DNA of 64,000 bases from Micavibrio sp964400125 (GTDB lineage: Bacteria > Pseudomonadota > Alphaproteobacteria > Micavibrionales > Micavibrionaceae): assembly GCA_964400125.1 (NCBI GenBank), contig CAYNSR010000007.1:51194-115193 (forward strand), read 5' to 3'. Made by a program: the position numbers and the translations under genes. Positions within the stretch are counted from its first letter, which is position 1. Every line of letters begins with the position of its first letter. The notes beneath the pieces were generated by a model that had not been told where the DNA came from, did not search any database, and saw only the letters and a program-made list of their open reading frames with translations. This document shows positions 43,700 to 53,538 of this stretch, one piece after another.

Positions 43700-44920
43700 T
43701 CAGGCCGCTTCCCGTTTGCGCAGGTTCCGGCACGCCCGCGTGATGCGCGCGCAGGCATCTTCAAGAATTTCTGTCGATGTGGCATAAGAAATACGAAAAT
43801 GCGGCGATAACCCGAACGCCGAACCATGGACGCAGGCGACGCCTTCGGATTCCAGCAGATAGGTTACAAAATCCTCATCCGTATTGATGACCTTGCTTTC
43901 CGGCGTTTCCTTGCCAATAACCCCGGCGCAAGACGGGTAGACATAGAAGGCCCCTTCAGGTTTCGGGCAGACAAGACCCTCCGCCTGATTGAGCAAGTCG
44001 ACCACAAGGTCACGACGTTCCGCATAGGCCGCCCGCCAGCCGTCAAGAAATCCCTGATCGCCGTTCAGCGCCCCGACGGCCGCCGCCTGCGAGATCGACG
44101 AGGGGTTTGATGTACTCTGGCTTTGCAGTAACGCCATGGCCTTGATGATTTCTTTCGGGCCGCCCGCATAGCCGATGCGCCAACCAGTCATCGAATAGGC
44201 CTTGGAAACACCGTTCACGGTCAGCGTTCGTTCATAAAGCGCTGGCTCCAGCTTCGCCGGGGTTACAAATTTAAACCCGTCATACACAAGATGTTCGTAA
44301 ATATCGTCGGTCATGACATAGACATGCGGATGATTCCGAAGCACATCGGTCAGTGCCCGCATTTCTGCTTCGGTATACGCGGCCCCCGTGGGATTGGAGG
44401 GAGAATTGAGGATCACCCATTTCGTTTTCGGCGTAATCGCCTGCTCCAGTTGCTCCGGCCTCATCTTGAAACCGCTCTCCCCGGAACACGGAACGATCAC
44501 CGGTATTCCTTCCGCGAACAAAACCATGTCCGGATAGGATACCCAGTACGGTGCAGGAATAATTACTTCATCACCCGGATTGACCGAGGCCAGAAGCGCG
44601 TTGAACAGAATCTGTTTGCCGCCATTACCGACAGAAATCTGCTCCGGCGTGTAATCAAGACCGTTTTCGCGCTTGAATTTGGCGACGATGGCCTTTTTCA
44701 GCTCCGGTGTCCCGTCCACGACCGTATATTTTGTCTGCCCCGCCTTCATGGCCGCGACAGCCGCATCCTTGATAAAATCCGGCGTGTCAAAATCCGGCTC
44801 GCCCAGACCGAGATCGAGTATATCGCGCCCCTCCGCCCGCAACACCCTGGCCTTCGCAGCCACGGCCAGCGTAGGAGACGGTTTGATACGGCTGAGACGG
44901 TCAGCAAGCTTGATCGGCAT
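43700..44920 (-). CDS. aspC: Aspartate/aromatic aminotransferase, class I (AspC/AatA type)
   Basis: A 406-aa PLP enzyme. It begins with ADRLSRIKPSPTLAVAAKA, has LDLGLGEPDFDTPDFI, and the PLP Lys in the TVNGVSKAYSMTGWRIGYAGG region (Lys of SKAYSM), followed by QSTSNPSSISQAAA. This is the subgroup Ib aspartate aminotransferase common in alphaproteobacteria; some members also accept prephenate. Transfers the amino group between aspartate and 2-oxoglutarate. The ATG at 44920 follows AGGATGCACAATC. It is convergent with the patatin-like gene. Confidence 0.95.
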   Translation of the reverse strand: MPIKLADRLSRIKPSPTLAVAAKARVLRAEGRDILDLGLGEPDFDTPDFIKDAAVAAMKAGQTKYTVVDGTPELKKAIVAKFKRENGLDYTPEQISVGNGGKQILFNALLASVNPGDEVIIPAPYWVSYPDMVLFAEGIPVIVPCSGESGFKMRPEQLEQAITPKTKWVILNSPSNPTGAAYTEAEMRALTDVLRNHPHVYVMTDDIYEHLVYDGFKFVTPAKLEPALYERTLTVNGVSKAYSMTGWRIGYAGGPKEIIKAMALLQSQSTSNPSSISQAAAVGALNGDQGFLDGWRAAYAERRDLVVDLLNQAEGLVCPKPEGAFYVYPSCAGVIGKETPESKVINTDEDFVTYLLESEGVACVHGSAFGLSPHFRISYATSTEILEDACARITRACRNLRKREAA

Positions 44921-44995
44921 GATTGTGCATCCTTATGTCCTTGGAAAAAAACAAGGAAATAAAGCATAAACAGGATGTTTACACCAGAAGAAATC

Positions 44996-45424
44996 CTAAT
45001 TCGGATGACGCCGCATGGTCTCCAGAATTTCGCCATGATAGGGCGAAAGCTGTTCAAACGCCCTTTCAGCACGATCAATCGCCCGGGCGGCGCGGGCCGC
45101 TTGCTGCGCTTCCATTCTGGCAATGTTCTCCCGGCAATTCTGCGCGGCCAGATCAATGAATATTCTGGCAGCGTGGCAATATTCTTCTCGCCCGGAACTA
45201 AAGAAGCCCGCGTTCTTTGCCGCCTGCCGGGTTTTCCAGTCCGACTGGCCGTAAAGCGCATCGAGCGCTTCCCTGACCTGCACCAGACACTCATCCATTT
45301 CTGAGGGGTCAAATTGCGGCAAGGTGACCGTCAGAAATTTCAGCCATTTCTTTTGCAGGGCCAACGCGCCGTCATTTGCCCCTGCGGATTTTGAAAAATC
45401 GTAGCCCAGATGAAAACATGACAT
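44996..45424 (-). CDS. Hypothetical protein
   Basis: A 142-aa soluble protein with a helical composition, rich in Ala, Arg and Gln near the C-terminus (ARMEAQQAARAARAID). It begins MSCFHLGYDFSKSAG. No family is recognised. It has an AGGAGGTAAATA Shine-Dalgarno region. It lies 75 bases upstream of aspC on the same strand, possibly cotranscribed. Confidence 0.7.
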   Translation of the reverse strand: MSCFHLGYDFSKSAGANDGALALQKKWLKFLTVTLPQFDPSEMDECLVQVREALDALYGQSDWKTRQAAKNAGFFSSGREEYCHAARIFIDLAAQNCRENIARMEAQQAARAARAIDRAERAFEQLSPYHGEILETMRRHPN

Positions 45425-45510
45425 TTTTATTTACCTCCTGTTTGATTGGGACCAATCATAGCGGAGGAAAAATTTGGCGCAAGAATCATTATGAAAATGT
45501 TGCGGCGCGG

Positions 45511-46605
45511 CTAAAACGCATCCGGACGGATAAACGGGCGGATTGCATCCGGATCGAAACCTGAAACATGTTTGAAATCAATCTCTTCCGATTGAAACCA
45601 CTGCGCCAGCGATGCCAGAACGGGGTCGTTCAGGCCTTCACGAATATAATTGGCAACACGCGGGATCATCGGCAGGTAACGTGTTTTTCCGTCGCGCACC
45701 GCCATGCGGATAAACTGTCCCATGACACGGCAATGAAACTGCGTGGCCAGCACCCGATACCACGCGCGAAAATTTTCATCCTCCGCCGGGCTCATGCCTT
45801 CCGTATAACGCGCCAGCATCCGTTCCCGCAAATCCTCCGGAACATCCACCCGCGCATCTTCGAGCAGATTGGCCAGATCATACGGCGTCGGACCGATCAT
45901 CGCGCCCTGAAAATCGAGAATGCCGCATCTGGCAAGCCCGCCTCGTCCCGCGATCAGCATCAGATTTTCAAAATGAAAATCGATATGCAGGAAACCGCGA
46001 GGAGCGGGCGGTAGTTTTTTTTCAATCCTGTCCCAGACGGCAAGATAACCCTGCGCCAGCGCATCGGTATTTTTTTCGCCGCGCACCGCCGGGATGTACC
46101 AGTCCACCAGACGTCTGCGTCCGGTATGAACATGGCTGGCGTAATAATCCGGCAGATCGACATCTCCCACCTTGCTGTGCCGACGCAACCATGACAGGGC
46201 ATCCACCGCCAGAGCATAAAGCGCATCCCGGTCCGCGCTCCGATCATCCAGCGCACGCTTGAAGGAAACATCGCCGAAATCCTCGATCAGCAAATACCCC
46301 TCGCGATCATCAGCTTCGAACACTTCCGGCGTGGTCAGGCCGATAGAACGCAGATAGGCGCTCAGGCGCACATAATCGAGCAGGCTGTGTCCCGGTGTGG
46401 CCATCGGGCTGCTGTCGGGGATCGTTTCCATCAGAACAACCGTCCCGCCACCGGGGCGGCGCAGGCGGAAATACCGGCGAAACGCCATATCCTCGCCCAC
46501 CGGAACCAGTGGCACGCCGGACAACCCGTATGCGGATAAAAACGCCTCACGCGAATCCGTGCGCGTGGCGAACCAGTCCGCAGTTTTCAATTGATTGTAA
46601 CTCAC
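45511..46605 (-). CDS. amgK: AmgK-like sugar kinase, phosphotransferase (APH) superfamily
   Basis: About 364 aa. The kinase-fold blocks are YLLIEDFGD, the catalytic loop FLHIDFHFENLML (HxD...N) and the metal site GILDFQGAMIGPTPYDLANLLEDAR. This set matches COG3178 proteins such as AmgK, which phosphorylates N-acetylmuramate or GlcNAc at the anomeric carbon for peptidoglycan recycling. AmgK usually sits with tsaE and murU, but neither is beside it here, so the role is inferred. A TTG further upstream extends the frame into the neighbour; GTG 46605 gives a compact start. Another APH-family kinase is possible. Confidence 0.75.
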   Translation of the reverse strand: MSYNQLKTADWFATRTDSREAFLSAYGLSGVPLVPVGEDMAFRRYFRLRRPGGGTVVLMETIPDSSPMATPGHSLLDYVRLSAYLRSIGLTTPEVFEADDREGYLLIEDFGDVSFKRALDDRSADRDALYALAVDALSWLRRHSKVGDVDLPDYYASHVHTGRRRLVDWYIPAVRGEKNTDALAQGYLAVWDRIEKKLPPAPRGFLHIDFHFENLMLIAGRGGLARCGILDFQGAMIGPTPYDLANLLEDARVDVPEDLRERMLARYTEGMSPAEDENFRAWYRVLATQFHCRVMGQFIRMAVRDGKTRYLPMIPRVANYIREGLNDPVLASLAQWFQSEEIDFKHVSGFDPDAIRPFIRPDAF

Positions 46606-46615
46606 GCCTGTTGCT

Positions 46616-47014
46616 TTATTTCTTTTTTGACTTGCTGGCAATGGCTTTCAGCGCATTGATATGGCTTTGCGAAGCCTTCTTCCGCCGTGGCGACGGCGCG
46701 CCGCCATCCTGTCCGAACACCTGAGTATCGTGGCTGGACAATGCTTTGAGGATTTCCTTGCCGAATGTGTCCGGTGCCATGTCCAGCGGTTCCGGCAACG
46801 GGGCCGGGACTTCCGGGGACGGACTCTCGGGGCGGGACTGGACTCGGCCCAGCGCATGGGCAACGATCCCGGTCAGATGCGGGTGGGCCAGCGCCAGAAG
46901 CAGCCTGTGATCGTCCACCGCCCAGGCAATGACTTGCTGGCGCGCTCTGGTCGCGTTGCCGCGCGCCAGCTTCAGGGCCTCACGGATGCGGGTTTCGGCG
47001 TATTCCTGACTCAT
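46616..47014 (-). CDS. Small hypothetical protein with basic tail
   Basis: About 132 aa from the ATG at 47014 (GGAG Shine-Dalgarno sequence); the frame can extend to 47053. The N-terminal half is helical (SQEYAETRIREALKLARGN, WAVDDHRLLLALAHPHLTG). The middle is Pro/Glu-rich. The tail ends KASQSHINALKAIASKSKKK, strongly basic. I recall similar short alphaproteobacterial proteins but no function. It lies just upstream of the AmgK-like gene, 10 bases apart, so the two are probably cotranscribed. Confidence 0.72.
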   Translation of the reverse strand: MSQEYAETRIREALKLARGNATRARQQVIAWAVDDHRLLLALAHPHLTGIVAHALGRVQSRPESPSPEVPAPLPEPLDMAPDTFGKEILKALSSHDTQVFGQDGGAPSPRRKKASQSHINALKAIASKSKKK

Positions 47015-47194
47015 TCCCGGTACTCCTCGTTCTACTCTTCCAGTGTGCCACAAATCGCCGCTTTCTCCAATCGACAGCCACCCTCCCTATGGACAAGTCT
47101 ATAATATTCATTCTCTTTTTAAATTTATATTGAAACTATAATTCTTTTATTATAACGTTAAATTACATTAAAACCAGAACAGGAGCATTTCATC

Positions 47195-47578
47195 TTGCAG
47201 ACCCCGCATGCGATAAGCGTTTTAACCCATGCCGTCCGGCAGGCTTTCCAGCCCGCCATTGATTTCGAACACCGCGTTGCAGCCCGGCTTCGCGCCGCCT
47301 TCAACGAAACCCGGGAATTCAAGCGAGATGTCGTCACCGCCCTGCGCTGCCCCGATGCCATGTCCCCCGGTGATCGCAGGATGGATGAAATGGAAATTTG
47401 CGTCGGGGTCGTGGGCGCAAGCGCCGGAATCGTGGAAGGCCCCATCGGACCGATCAGCGGCATGGCCGCAATTATCAAGGGACTCTACCACCTTGAAAGA
47501 GCCGGACATCAATACCGGATTTCTCACCCGGTCAGCTCAACCCCGCCAGCTCCTGCATCAGGCTCTCCACACCCCTGA
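47195..47578 (+). CDS. Small hypothetical protein overlapping the mfd 3' end
   Basis: A 127-aa frame that starts at TTG 47195, eleven bases after AGGAG, and overlaps the mfd stop region by 47 bases on the opposite strand. The product has an amphipathic N-terminus (VLTHAVRQAFQPAIDFEHR) and a Gly/Ile-rich segment (GVVGASAGIVEGPIGPISGM). No family is recognised. An AT-rich stretch at about 47095-47180 could hold its promoter. It may instead be noncoding. Confidence 0.5.
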   Translation: MQTPHAISVLTHAVRQAFQPAIDFEHRVAARLRAAFNETREFKRDVVTALRCPDAMSPGDRRMDEMEICVGVVGASAGIVEGPIGPISGMAAIIKGLYHLERAGHQYRISHPVSSTPPAPASGSPHP

Positions 47579-50500
47579 CCCGGTGGGTTGGGTTGTCCCA
47601 ACTGCGGATGGCGACCAGTTTTTGGTCCGGGCGGAGTTTCACCAATGCGCCGCCCTTGGCCTGAATCCAGTGCATCAGGCTACCAACATTGGGGGGTGCG
47701 TTGTTGTGGAAGCTGATGACGGCGCCCTTCGGCCCGGCATCGACGCGGTCGATTCCGGCGCGGCGGCACAATTGCTTGATTGCCATGATATCCAGCAGAT
47801 TTTCAACCTCTTCCGGGATCGGGCCAAAACGGTCGATCATCTCGGCGGCGAAACCTTCGATTTCGGCCTTGTCTTCCAGTTCCGACAAACGGCGATACAG
47901 GCTCATCCGGACATTCAGGTCCCCGACATAGACCTCGGGGATCAGCACCGACGTTCCGATATTGATCTGCGGCGACCAGCGTTCCTCTGCCACCTCCCCG
48001 CCCGCGCCGGATCGCGCCTCGGCGACGGCTTCTTCCAGCATTTGCTGGTACAGTTCCACCCCGACTTCGCGGATATGGCCGGATTGTTCTTCGCCCAGAA
48101 GATTTCCCGCCCCGCGAATATCCATGTCATGGCTGGCCAGTTGAAAACCACTGCCCAGCGTGTCGAGCGTTTCAATAACCTCCAGCCGCCGCACCGCCTG
48201 ATCGGTCAGTCTAATCCCGGGAATGGTGGTCAAATAGGCATAGGCCCGCAATTTTGACCGCCCGATACGCCCCCGTATCTGGTAAAGCTGCGACAGGCCG
48301 AACAGGTCGGCGCGATGCACGATCATCGTATTGGCCGTCGGGATATCAATACCGTTTTCAATGATTTGCGTGGCCAGCAAGACATTGTATTGCCCGTCAT
48401 AAAACGCTTCCATACGGTCTTCGAGATCGCCTGCGGCCATCTGTCCGTGCGCGGTAATCACCTTCACCTCCGGCACAAGTTCCTTCAAGGTCTCCTCGAC
48501 ATCCGCAAGATCGGAAATGCGCGGGCAGACATAAAACGTCTGGCCACCCCGGTAATGTTCGCGCAAGATCGCCTCGCGGATCACTACCGGGTCAAAGGGC
48601 AGAACGAAGGTGCGTATGGCAAGACGATCCACCGGCGGCGTCGCCATCAGGGACAGGTCACGCACACCCGTCAACGACATCTGCAAGGTCCGGGGAATCG
48701 GCGTCGCCGTCAACGTCAGCACATGGACATTGGCCTTCAGTTCCTTCAAGGCCTCCTTCTGCTTCACGCCGAAACGCTGCTCCTCATCGACGACCAGCAA
48801 GCCGAGATGGGCGAATTTCACCTTTTTTGCAAACAGGGCATGCGTACCGATGACGATATTGACGGTTCCGTCCGCAAGACCGTCGCGCACATGCGCGGCA
48901 TCTTTTGCGTTGACGAAACGCGATAATTGTTCGATCCGCAGGCCCAATCCGGCGAAGCGTTTGCTGAAATTCTGGTAATGCTGGCGCGCCAGCAATGTCG
49001 TCGGCACGACAACGGCCACCTGTACCCCGCTCATCGCGGCAATCAGCGCAGCACGCAAGGCGATTTCTGTTTTGCCGAATCCGACATCGCCACAAACCAG
49101 CCTGTCCATCGGGTGATCCTGATCCAGATCGTGCAAGACATCGTCAATCGCCCGCAACTGGTCGTCGGTTTCATGATAGGGGAACCGGGATACAAATTCC
49201 TGATAGATTCCTTTATCAACATGCAGCTTTTCCGCCCGTTGCAGCATCCGCGCCGCGGCGATGCGCAATAAACCTTCCGCCATGCGCATCAGGTCTTTCT
49301 TGACCTTGGCTTTTCGTGCCTGCCATCCGGCACCGCCCAGCTTGTCCAGCTTGGTCAACCCCTCATCCGCACCGAAACGCGACAGGACTTCGATATTTTC
49401 AACCGGGACAAACAAACGGTCGCCGCCGTCATAGATGATTTTCAGGCAATCATGCACCGTTCCTGCGGCCTCAATGGCCTCGAGGCTTTCAAACCGCCCG
49501 ATACCATGATCGACATGCACCACCAGATCGCCGGGGGACAGGGAGGATATTTCGGTCAGGAAATTATCCGCCTTGCGTTTTTTCTGCGTCCGCCGCGCCA
49601 TACGGTCGCCGAGAATATCCTGTTCGGTAATCACCGCGAGATCGGGGGCGGCAAACCCGTGTTCCAGCGGCAAAATCGCCATCCCGACCTGACCGGGATC
49701 GAGTTTTTTGATATCGTCCCAGCACGCGCAATCCCGGGTGTTGTCAATCCCGGCCCCCAGCATCAGGCTGCGCAGCCGTTCCCGCGATCCCGGCGAATAG
49801 GCCGCGACAACCACGCGGCAGGAAACACCCGCCACCCGGGGGGCAGACCACAGGCCATGAATATGCCCCCGCAACGCCCCGAACACATCGCCATCCGGCA
49901 AGGCGCGGATATCGGCAAAATCCCGCCCCTTTCGCGCGACAGTCACATCCCGTCCATCATCGGCAACGGGGGCGGAAAAAGGAGAAAGCACTTCGCAATC
50001 GGGGAAATTTTCTTCGATATACAGGCTTTCGACCGGGACCGGATGATAGACCGTGCCCGACAGCGAGACATCGCCGCCTTCACGCTTGCTTTTCCGCGTC
50101 CGGACGGCGCTTTCCAGCGTTTTGCGCGCCTCGTAAAAATCCCGTATCTGGCTGAGGCGCTCGCTCCGCGCTTCCTGTGCCTGCGCATCCATGATGATCG
50201 CGGATTTCGGCACATAGTCGAGCAAGGTATCCATACGCGGAAAGAACAGCGGCAACCAGTGATCCATGCCGTTATAGCGCCGCCCGGCTGAGACAGCCGC
50301 ATAAAGCGGGTCGTCTTCACGCGCCACGCCGAACAATTCGCGATAACCGGAGCGGAACCGCGCAATCGATTCTTCGTCCAGAAAATATTCCGTCACCGGA
50401 CGCACTGAAAAATGCGACAGTTTTTTATCTGTGCGCTGGCTGACGGGATCAAACGATTTTATCCCTTCGACCTCGTCCCCGAACAGATCGATCCGCAAGG

Positions 50501-51065
50501 GCTCGTCATAGCCCGGCGGGAACAGGTCGAGGATTCCGCCGCGCTGTGCATATTCCCCGGCTTCGCGCACGGTTTCGGTACGGATATAGCCGTTGCGCGA
50601 CAGGAACCCCAGCAAGGAATCCATATCCACCCTGTCACCGACCCGGGCATCGAACCCGGCACGGGCCAGACTATCTTTCGGCGTGACGCGCTGGGTGATG
50701 GCATTGACGGTGGTGAGAAGAATGCGCGGGAAACGTTCCTGTTGTTTTTCCCATGCGATCAGGGTGGACAGGGCCGCCACACGCCTTGACACTACATCGT
50801 TATGCGGCGACACCCGGTCATAGGGCAGGCAATCCCATGCGGGAAACTGCACCACATGTATATCAGGCGCAAAAAAAGCCAGAAGATCCGCCAATGTCGC
50901 CATACGCGCATCATCAACGGCCACATGCACCAAAACAGCGTCCCCGGGCATCAGATCCCGCGCCCGCGCCGCCAGAATACGCGCATCCTGTCCCTCGGGC
51001 GCGCCGAAGATTGTTTTATGTGTGATTGATGTTTCCGGGCGTTCAGCAGGTTCCATGGTCCGCAT
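47532..51065 (-). CDS. mfd: Transcription-repair coupling factor Mfd
   Basis: An 1177-aa SF2 translocase that removes stalled RNA polymerase and recruits UvrA. The N-terminal UvrB-like module is followed by the RNA polymerase-interacting domain (VVHVDHGIGRFESLEAIE). The helicase domain has DVGFGKTEIALRA (motif I), VVDEEQRFGVKQKE (motif II) and TATPIPRTLQMSLTG (motif III). TRG motif and C-terminal domain follow with GNLLGEEQSGHI. Order and length are standard. The recG and sdhE genes lie nearby, a common alphaproteobacterial group. ATG 51056 is an alternative start. Confidence 0.97.
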   Translation of the reverse strand: MRTMEPAERPETSITHKTIFGAPEGQDARILAARARDLMPGDAVLVHVAVDDARMATLADLLAFFAPDIHVVQFPAWDCLPYDRVSPHNDVVSRRVAALSTLIAWEKQQERFPRILLTTVNAITQRVTPKDSLARAGFDARVGDRVDMDSLLGFLSRNGYIRTETVREAGEYAQRGGILDLFPPGYDEPLRIDLFGDEVEGIKSFDPVSQRTDKKLSHFSVRPVTEYFLDEESIARFRSGYRELFGVAREDDPLYAAVSAGRRYNGMDHWLPLFFPRMDTLLDYVPKSAIIMDAQAQEARSERLSQIRDFYEARKTLESAVRTRKSKREGGDVSLSGTVYHPVPVESLYIEENFPDCEVLSPFSAPVADDGRDVTVARKGRDFADIRALPDGDVFGALRGHIHGLWSAPRVAGVSCRVVVAAYSPGSRERLRSLMLGAGIDNTRDCACWDDIKKLDPGQVGMAILPLEHGFAAPDLAVITEQDILGDRMARRTQKKRKADNFLTEISSLSPGDLVVHVDHGIGRFESLEAIEAAGTVHDCLKIIYDGGDRLFVPVENIEVLSRFGADEGLTKLDKLGGAGWQARKAKVKKDLMRMAEGLLRIAAARMLQRAEKLHVDKGIYQEFVSRFPYHETDDQLRAIDDVLHDLDQDHPMDRLVCGDVGFGKTEIALRAALIAAMSGVQVAVVVPTTLLARQHYQNFSKRFAGLGLRIEQLSRFVNAKDAAHVRDGLADGTVNIVIGTHALFAKKVKFAHLGLLVVDEEQRFGVKQKEALKELKANVHVLTLTATPIPRTLQMSLTGVRDLSLMATPPVDRLAIRTFVLPFDPVVIREAILREHYRGGQTFYVCPRISDLADVEETLKELVPEVKVITAHGQMAAGDLEDRMEAFYDGQYNVLLATQIIENGIDIPTANTMIVHRADLFGLSQLYQIRGRIGRSKLRAYAYLTTIPGIRLTDQAVRRLEVIETLDTLGSGFQLASHDMDIRGAGNLLGEEQSGHIREVGVELYQQMLEEAVAEARSGAGGEVAEERWSPQINIGTSVLIPEVYVGDLNVRMSLYRRLSELEDKAEIEGFAAEMIDRFGPIPEEVENLLDIMAIKQLCRRAGIDRVDAGPKGAVISFHNNAPPNVGSLMHWIQAKGGALVKLRPDQKLVAIRSWDNPTHRVRGVESLMQELAGLS

Positions 51066-51100
51066 CTATGTAGCGGGCCTGCGCGCAGGTTTCCAGTCTT

Positions 51101-51544
51101 TTATGGCAGCAATGGCGACCAGATATCCTTCAAGGCATCACCGTAAAGACGGTGCCGCTTCCGGGCGATATAGCCGCTATGCGGATTTTCAAGGATATTG
51201 ACGGCACGGCTGGCCTCTTTGAAAACATGCATTGCCGTTGCCATGACCGCAACGGGCGACACAGGTGCTGCGGCACGCTGCGCGGCCCGTTCGGTAAAAA
51301 CATAGGTCAGACCGGAACGCTTCATCCCCTCACGATGGACAAGCCCGCAAGCCTCCGCCCGGTCAATCAGGCCAGAAAGTTGCTGCGGGAACACATCTTC
51401 CCGGGCCGCAACACGAGCGACCAGATCGCCCGCCAGCGCCGCCACCGCGCCAACCTCACGCTTCAAAGGCATCGCATCGCCCAGAATACCCCCGGCATCC
51501 TCCCGTTCCATATCAACACCGCATACAATCACATCTGCGCTCAT
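51101..51544 (-). CDS. Hypothetical protein
   Basis: A 147-aa soluble protein between mfd and sdhE. It is Ala/Val-rich and contains a possible winged-helix-like stretch (QLSGLIDRAEACGLVHREGM), followed by LTYVFTERAAQ. No known family is recognised; a regulator-like role would be guesswork. It lies 35 bases upstream of the mfd start on the same strand. Confidence 0.65.
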   Translation of the reverse strand: MSADVIVCGVDMEREDAGGILGDAMPLKREVGAVAALAGDLVARVAAREDVFPQQLSGLIDRAEACGLVHREGMKRSGLTYVFTERAAQRAAAPVSPVAVMATAMHVFKEASRAVNILENPHSGYIARKRHRLYGDALKDIWSPLLP

Positions 51545-51604
51545 GTCAGATATACTATGGAAACACTAGCGGGGCAGCAAGGAAAAAGGCATCCTACAAA
51601 ATAT

Positions 51605-51865
51605 TCACGCCACCCGGTGCCGCAACAGCCGCTCCATGACAACATTCATGTAATTGGCGGGGATATCTTCCGCCTTCGTGATCCAGTTATAAAGATCCGG
51701 GTCCGGGTGGGTCAGGATATCGTCGTATAAATCCAGCTCGGCATCCGACAATTCCGGCAGGATCCGGTCGGCAAACGTCCCCATAATCAGGTCAAGCTCC
51801 CGCGTTCCCCGGTGCCAGGACCGGAATTGCAGGCGTTTGCGCTTGGCTTCGGGCGTTTCCGGCAT
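51605..51865 (-). CDS. sdhE: Succinate dehydrogenase FAD-assembly factor SdhE
   Basis: An 86-aa cytoplasmic protein of the SdhE/Sdh5 (DUF339) family. The diagnostic RSWHRGTRELDLIMG segment contains the RGxxE core needed to promote covalent FAD attachment to SdhA. The C-terminal YDDILTHPDPDLYNWI and IPANYM blocks also match. Length is standard. It sits between mfd and recG, the usual alphaproteobacterial neighbourhood. Confidence 0.93.
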   Translation of the reverse strand: MPETPEAKRKRLQFRSWHRGTRELDLIMGTFADRILPELSDAELDLYDDILTHPDPDLYNWITKAEDIPANYMNVVMERLLRHRVA

Positions 51866-51956
51866 TACGGACTCACTTTATGTCAACATGGTCTTTTCTT
51901 TATCTACCCCAACACATACACTTTTCCATCATTGCTGTCACATCGGGGGTTGGAAA

Positions 51957-52532
51957 GTGAACAAGTTCGTGCACGAAAATTATGCGCTGCTGGTCGGGAT
52001 CACCCTGCCGCTGGCGCTGATGCTGCTGTTTTTTGTCGCGGGCAGGACGGCGAAGGTGACGGTGCCGGACCCGCAATATGACCTTGTGTATTCCACCGAA
52101 TACTACGATCACGCCAACCAGCCCTATCTCCTGCGCGTGACCGGGAATAAACTTGTCATCACTGTCAGGGACGACAAGAAAGTCGAAGACTACAATATGC
52201 CGACCCTTTATCTCTTCGACCACAAAACCATGACATCCCGGCGGATTGATATCGATTTTAAAAATGTCGTCGAGGGCAGCGTCGTCGACAGCAATCTTGA
52301 CGACCTGAACCGGAATACCCTGAGCCCTGTGGATGAAAGCCCGGATGGATACCGTTTCGAATATGATTCCCGTTCAAATCACGGCGGGCTGGCCGGGGAG
52401 TTATTCGGCTTTGGCCGCCGCTATGGCAACGCCTATGTCGTGAAGAACGGGCCGCGTTCCATCCCGTTGAACGCCCAGCAACCAGTTTATAACGCGAAAT
52501 TCCTCGCCTGGGTGACGGAGCCTGCGCAATGA
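51957..52532 (+). CDS. Membrane-anchored hypothetical protein
   Basis: About 191 aa from the GTG at 51957 (GGGGGTTGGAAA upstream); the frame can run back to 51837 across sdhE. A single N-terminal hydrophobic helix (LLVGITLPLALMLLFFVAG) anchors it, with the remaining soluble part probably periplasmic. That part is beta-rich (YLLRVTGNKLVITV). No family is recognised, though it resembles proteins paired with DUF2157 membrane proteins. It overlaps the next gene by 4 bases, so the two are coupled. Confidence 0.75.
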   Translation: MNKFVHENYALLVGITLPLALMLLFFVAGRTAKVTVPDPQYDLVYSTEYYDHANQPYLLRVTGNKLVITVRDDKKVEDYNMPTLYLFDHKTMTSRRIDIDFKNVVEGSVVDSNLDDLNRNTLSPVDESPDGYRFEYDSRSNHGGLAGELFGFGRRYGNAYVVKNGPRSIPLNAQQPVYNAKFLAWVTEPAQ

Positions 52533-53488
52533 CCGTAGAAAGACAGGATGCGCTCGACAATATCGTCCGTCTGGCGGCGCAATTCGATATCTCCGCCGAT
52601 GAAATCGCCGCCCGCCTGACCCATACGGCCACGCCGGAGCGGCAAAAAAGCCTGATCGGACGGCTGTTCAATTATATCGGCGGGATCTTCATTTTTGCCG
52701 GGATATGCGTCCTGACCGGCATGGTCTGGGACGATATCGGCGCGGCGCAGCGCGTCATCATCACGTTCGGCACGGGGCTATCCGCCTTCGTTTTCGGGAT
52801 TTTCACCCTGAAGGATGGACGATTTACCGGCGCGGCAACGCCGCTCTTTCTCGTTTCCGGCCTACTGCAACCCACGGGGATTTTTGTTTTCCTGCGCGAA
52901 TACATTCCCGATGCGGGCGACCCTGTCCTTGCCGCGATGCTGGTCTTCCTGATGCTGAGCGTGCAACAGGGGCTGGCGTTTTATGCCTTTCGCCGCACCA
53001 GCCTGCTGTTCCTGACCATGACGTTCTGGACATTTTTTGTCGGTACATCCCTGAGCTGGATGGATATGGCCGGGGAATTGATCTGCATCATCATGGGTAT
53101 ATCCATGCTTTGCACGACATGGGCGGTCGGGAAAACGCCGCACCGGGCGATCACGCCCTTTTGGTACCTGATCGGCGGGTTCACGTTACAGGGGGCGTGG
53201 TGGTCGCTGTTCGAAGACTCCGTTCTGGATTTAAGCTTTCTCGGCATCAACGCCTTTTTGGTTTACCTGTCGATTGCCGCAGGCAGCAGAACATTGCTGT
53301 TCACCTGCGTTGTCGGCTTGCTCGGCTATCTCGCCTATTTCGCCGAAGAATACTTTGCCGACGTCGTCGGCTGGCCCATCTGCCTGATTTTGCTTGGGCT
53401 GGCGATGATGGGGCTAAGCGCCTATGCGGTGAAACTCGGACGCAAAATAGGACAGGACACGCGCCAGAATGAAAGAATTGCCCCTTAA
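52529..53488 (+). CDS. Multi-spanning membrane protein, DUF2157-like
   Basis: A 319-aa protein. A short N-terminal cytoplasmic helical domain (residues 1-45) is followed by about nine transmembrane segments, for example YIGGIFIFAGICVLTGMVW and VIITFGTGLSAFVFGIF. The layout matches DUF2157-type inner-membrane proteins of unknown function. ATGA overlap with the preceding gene implies a two-gene unit. It lies upstream of recG, 50 bases away, and its connection with recG is probably only positional. Confidence 0.75.
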   Translation: MTVERQDALDNIVRLAAQFDISADEIAARLTHTATPERQKSLIGRLFNYIGGIFIFAGICVLTGMVWDDIGAAQRVIITFGTGLSAFVFGIFTLKDGRFTGAATPLFLVSGLLQPTGIFVFLREYIPDAGDPVLAAMLVFLMLSVQQGLAFYAFRRTSLLFLTMTFWTFFVGTSLSWMDMAGELICIIMGISMLCTTWAVGKTPHRAITPFWYLIGGFTLQGAWWSLFEDSVLDLSFLGINAFLVYLSIAAGSRTLLFTCVVGLLGYLAYFAEEYFADVVGWPICLILLGLAMMGLSAYAVKLGRKIGQDTRQNERIAP

Positions 53489-53538
53489 GCGGCACGGCCT
53501 GCCTTGCCTTCCCGTTGTATTTTTGATCCTATGAAGAC

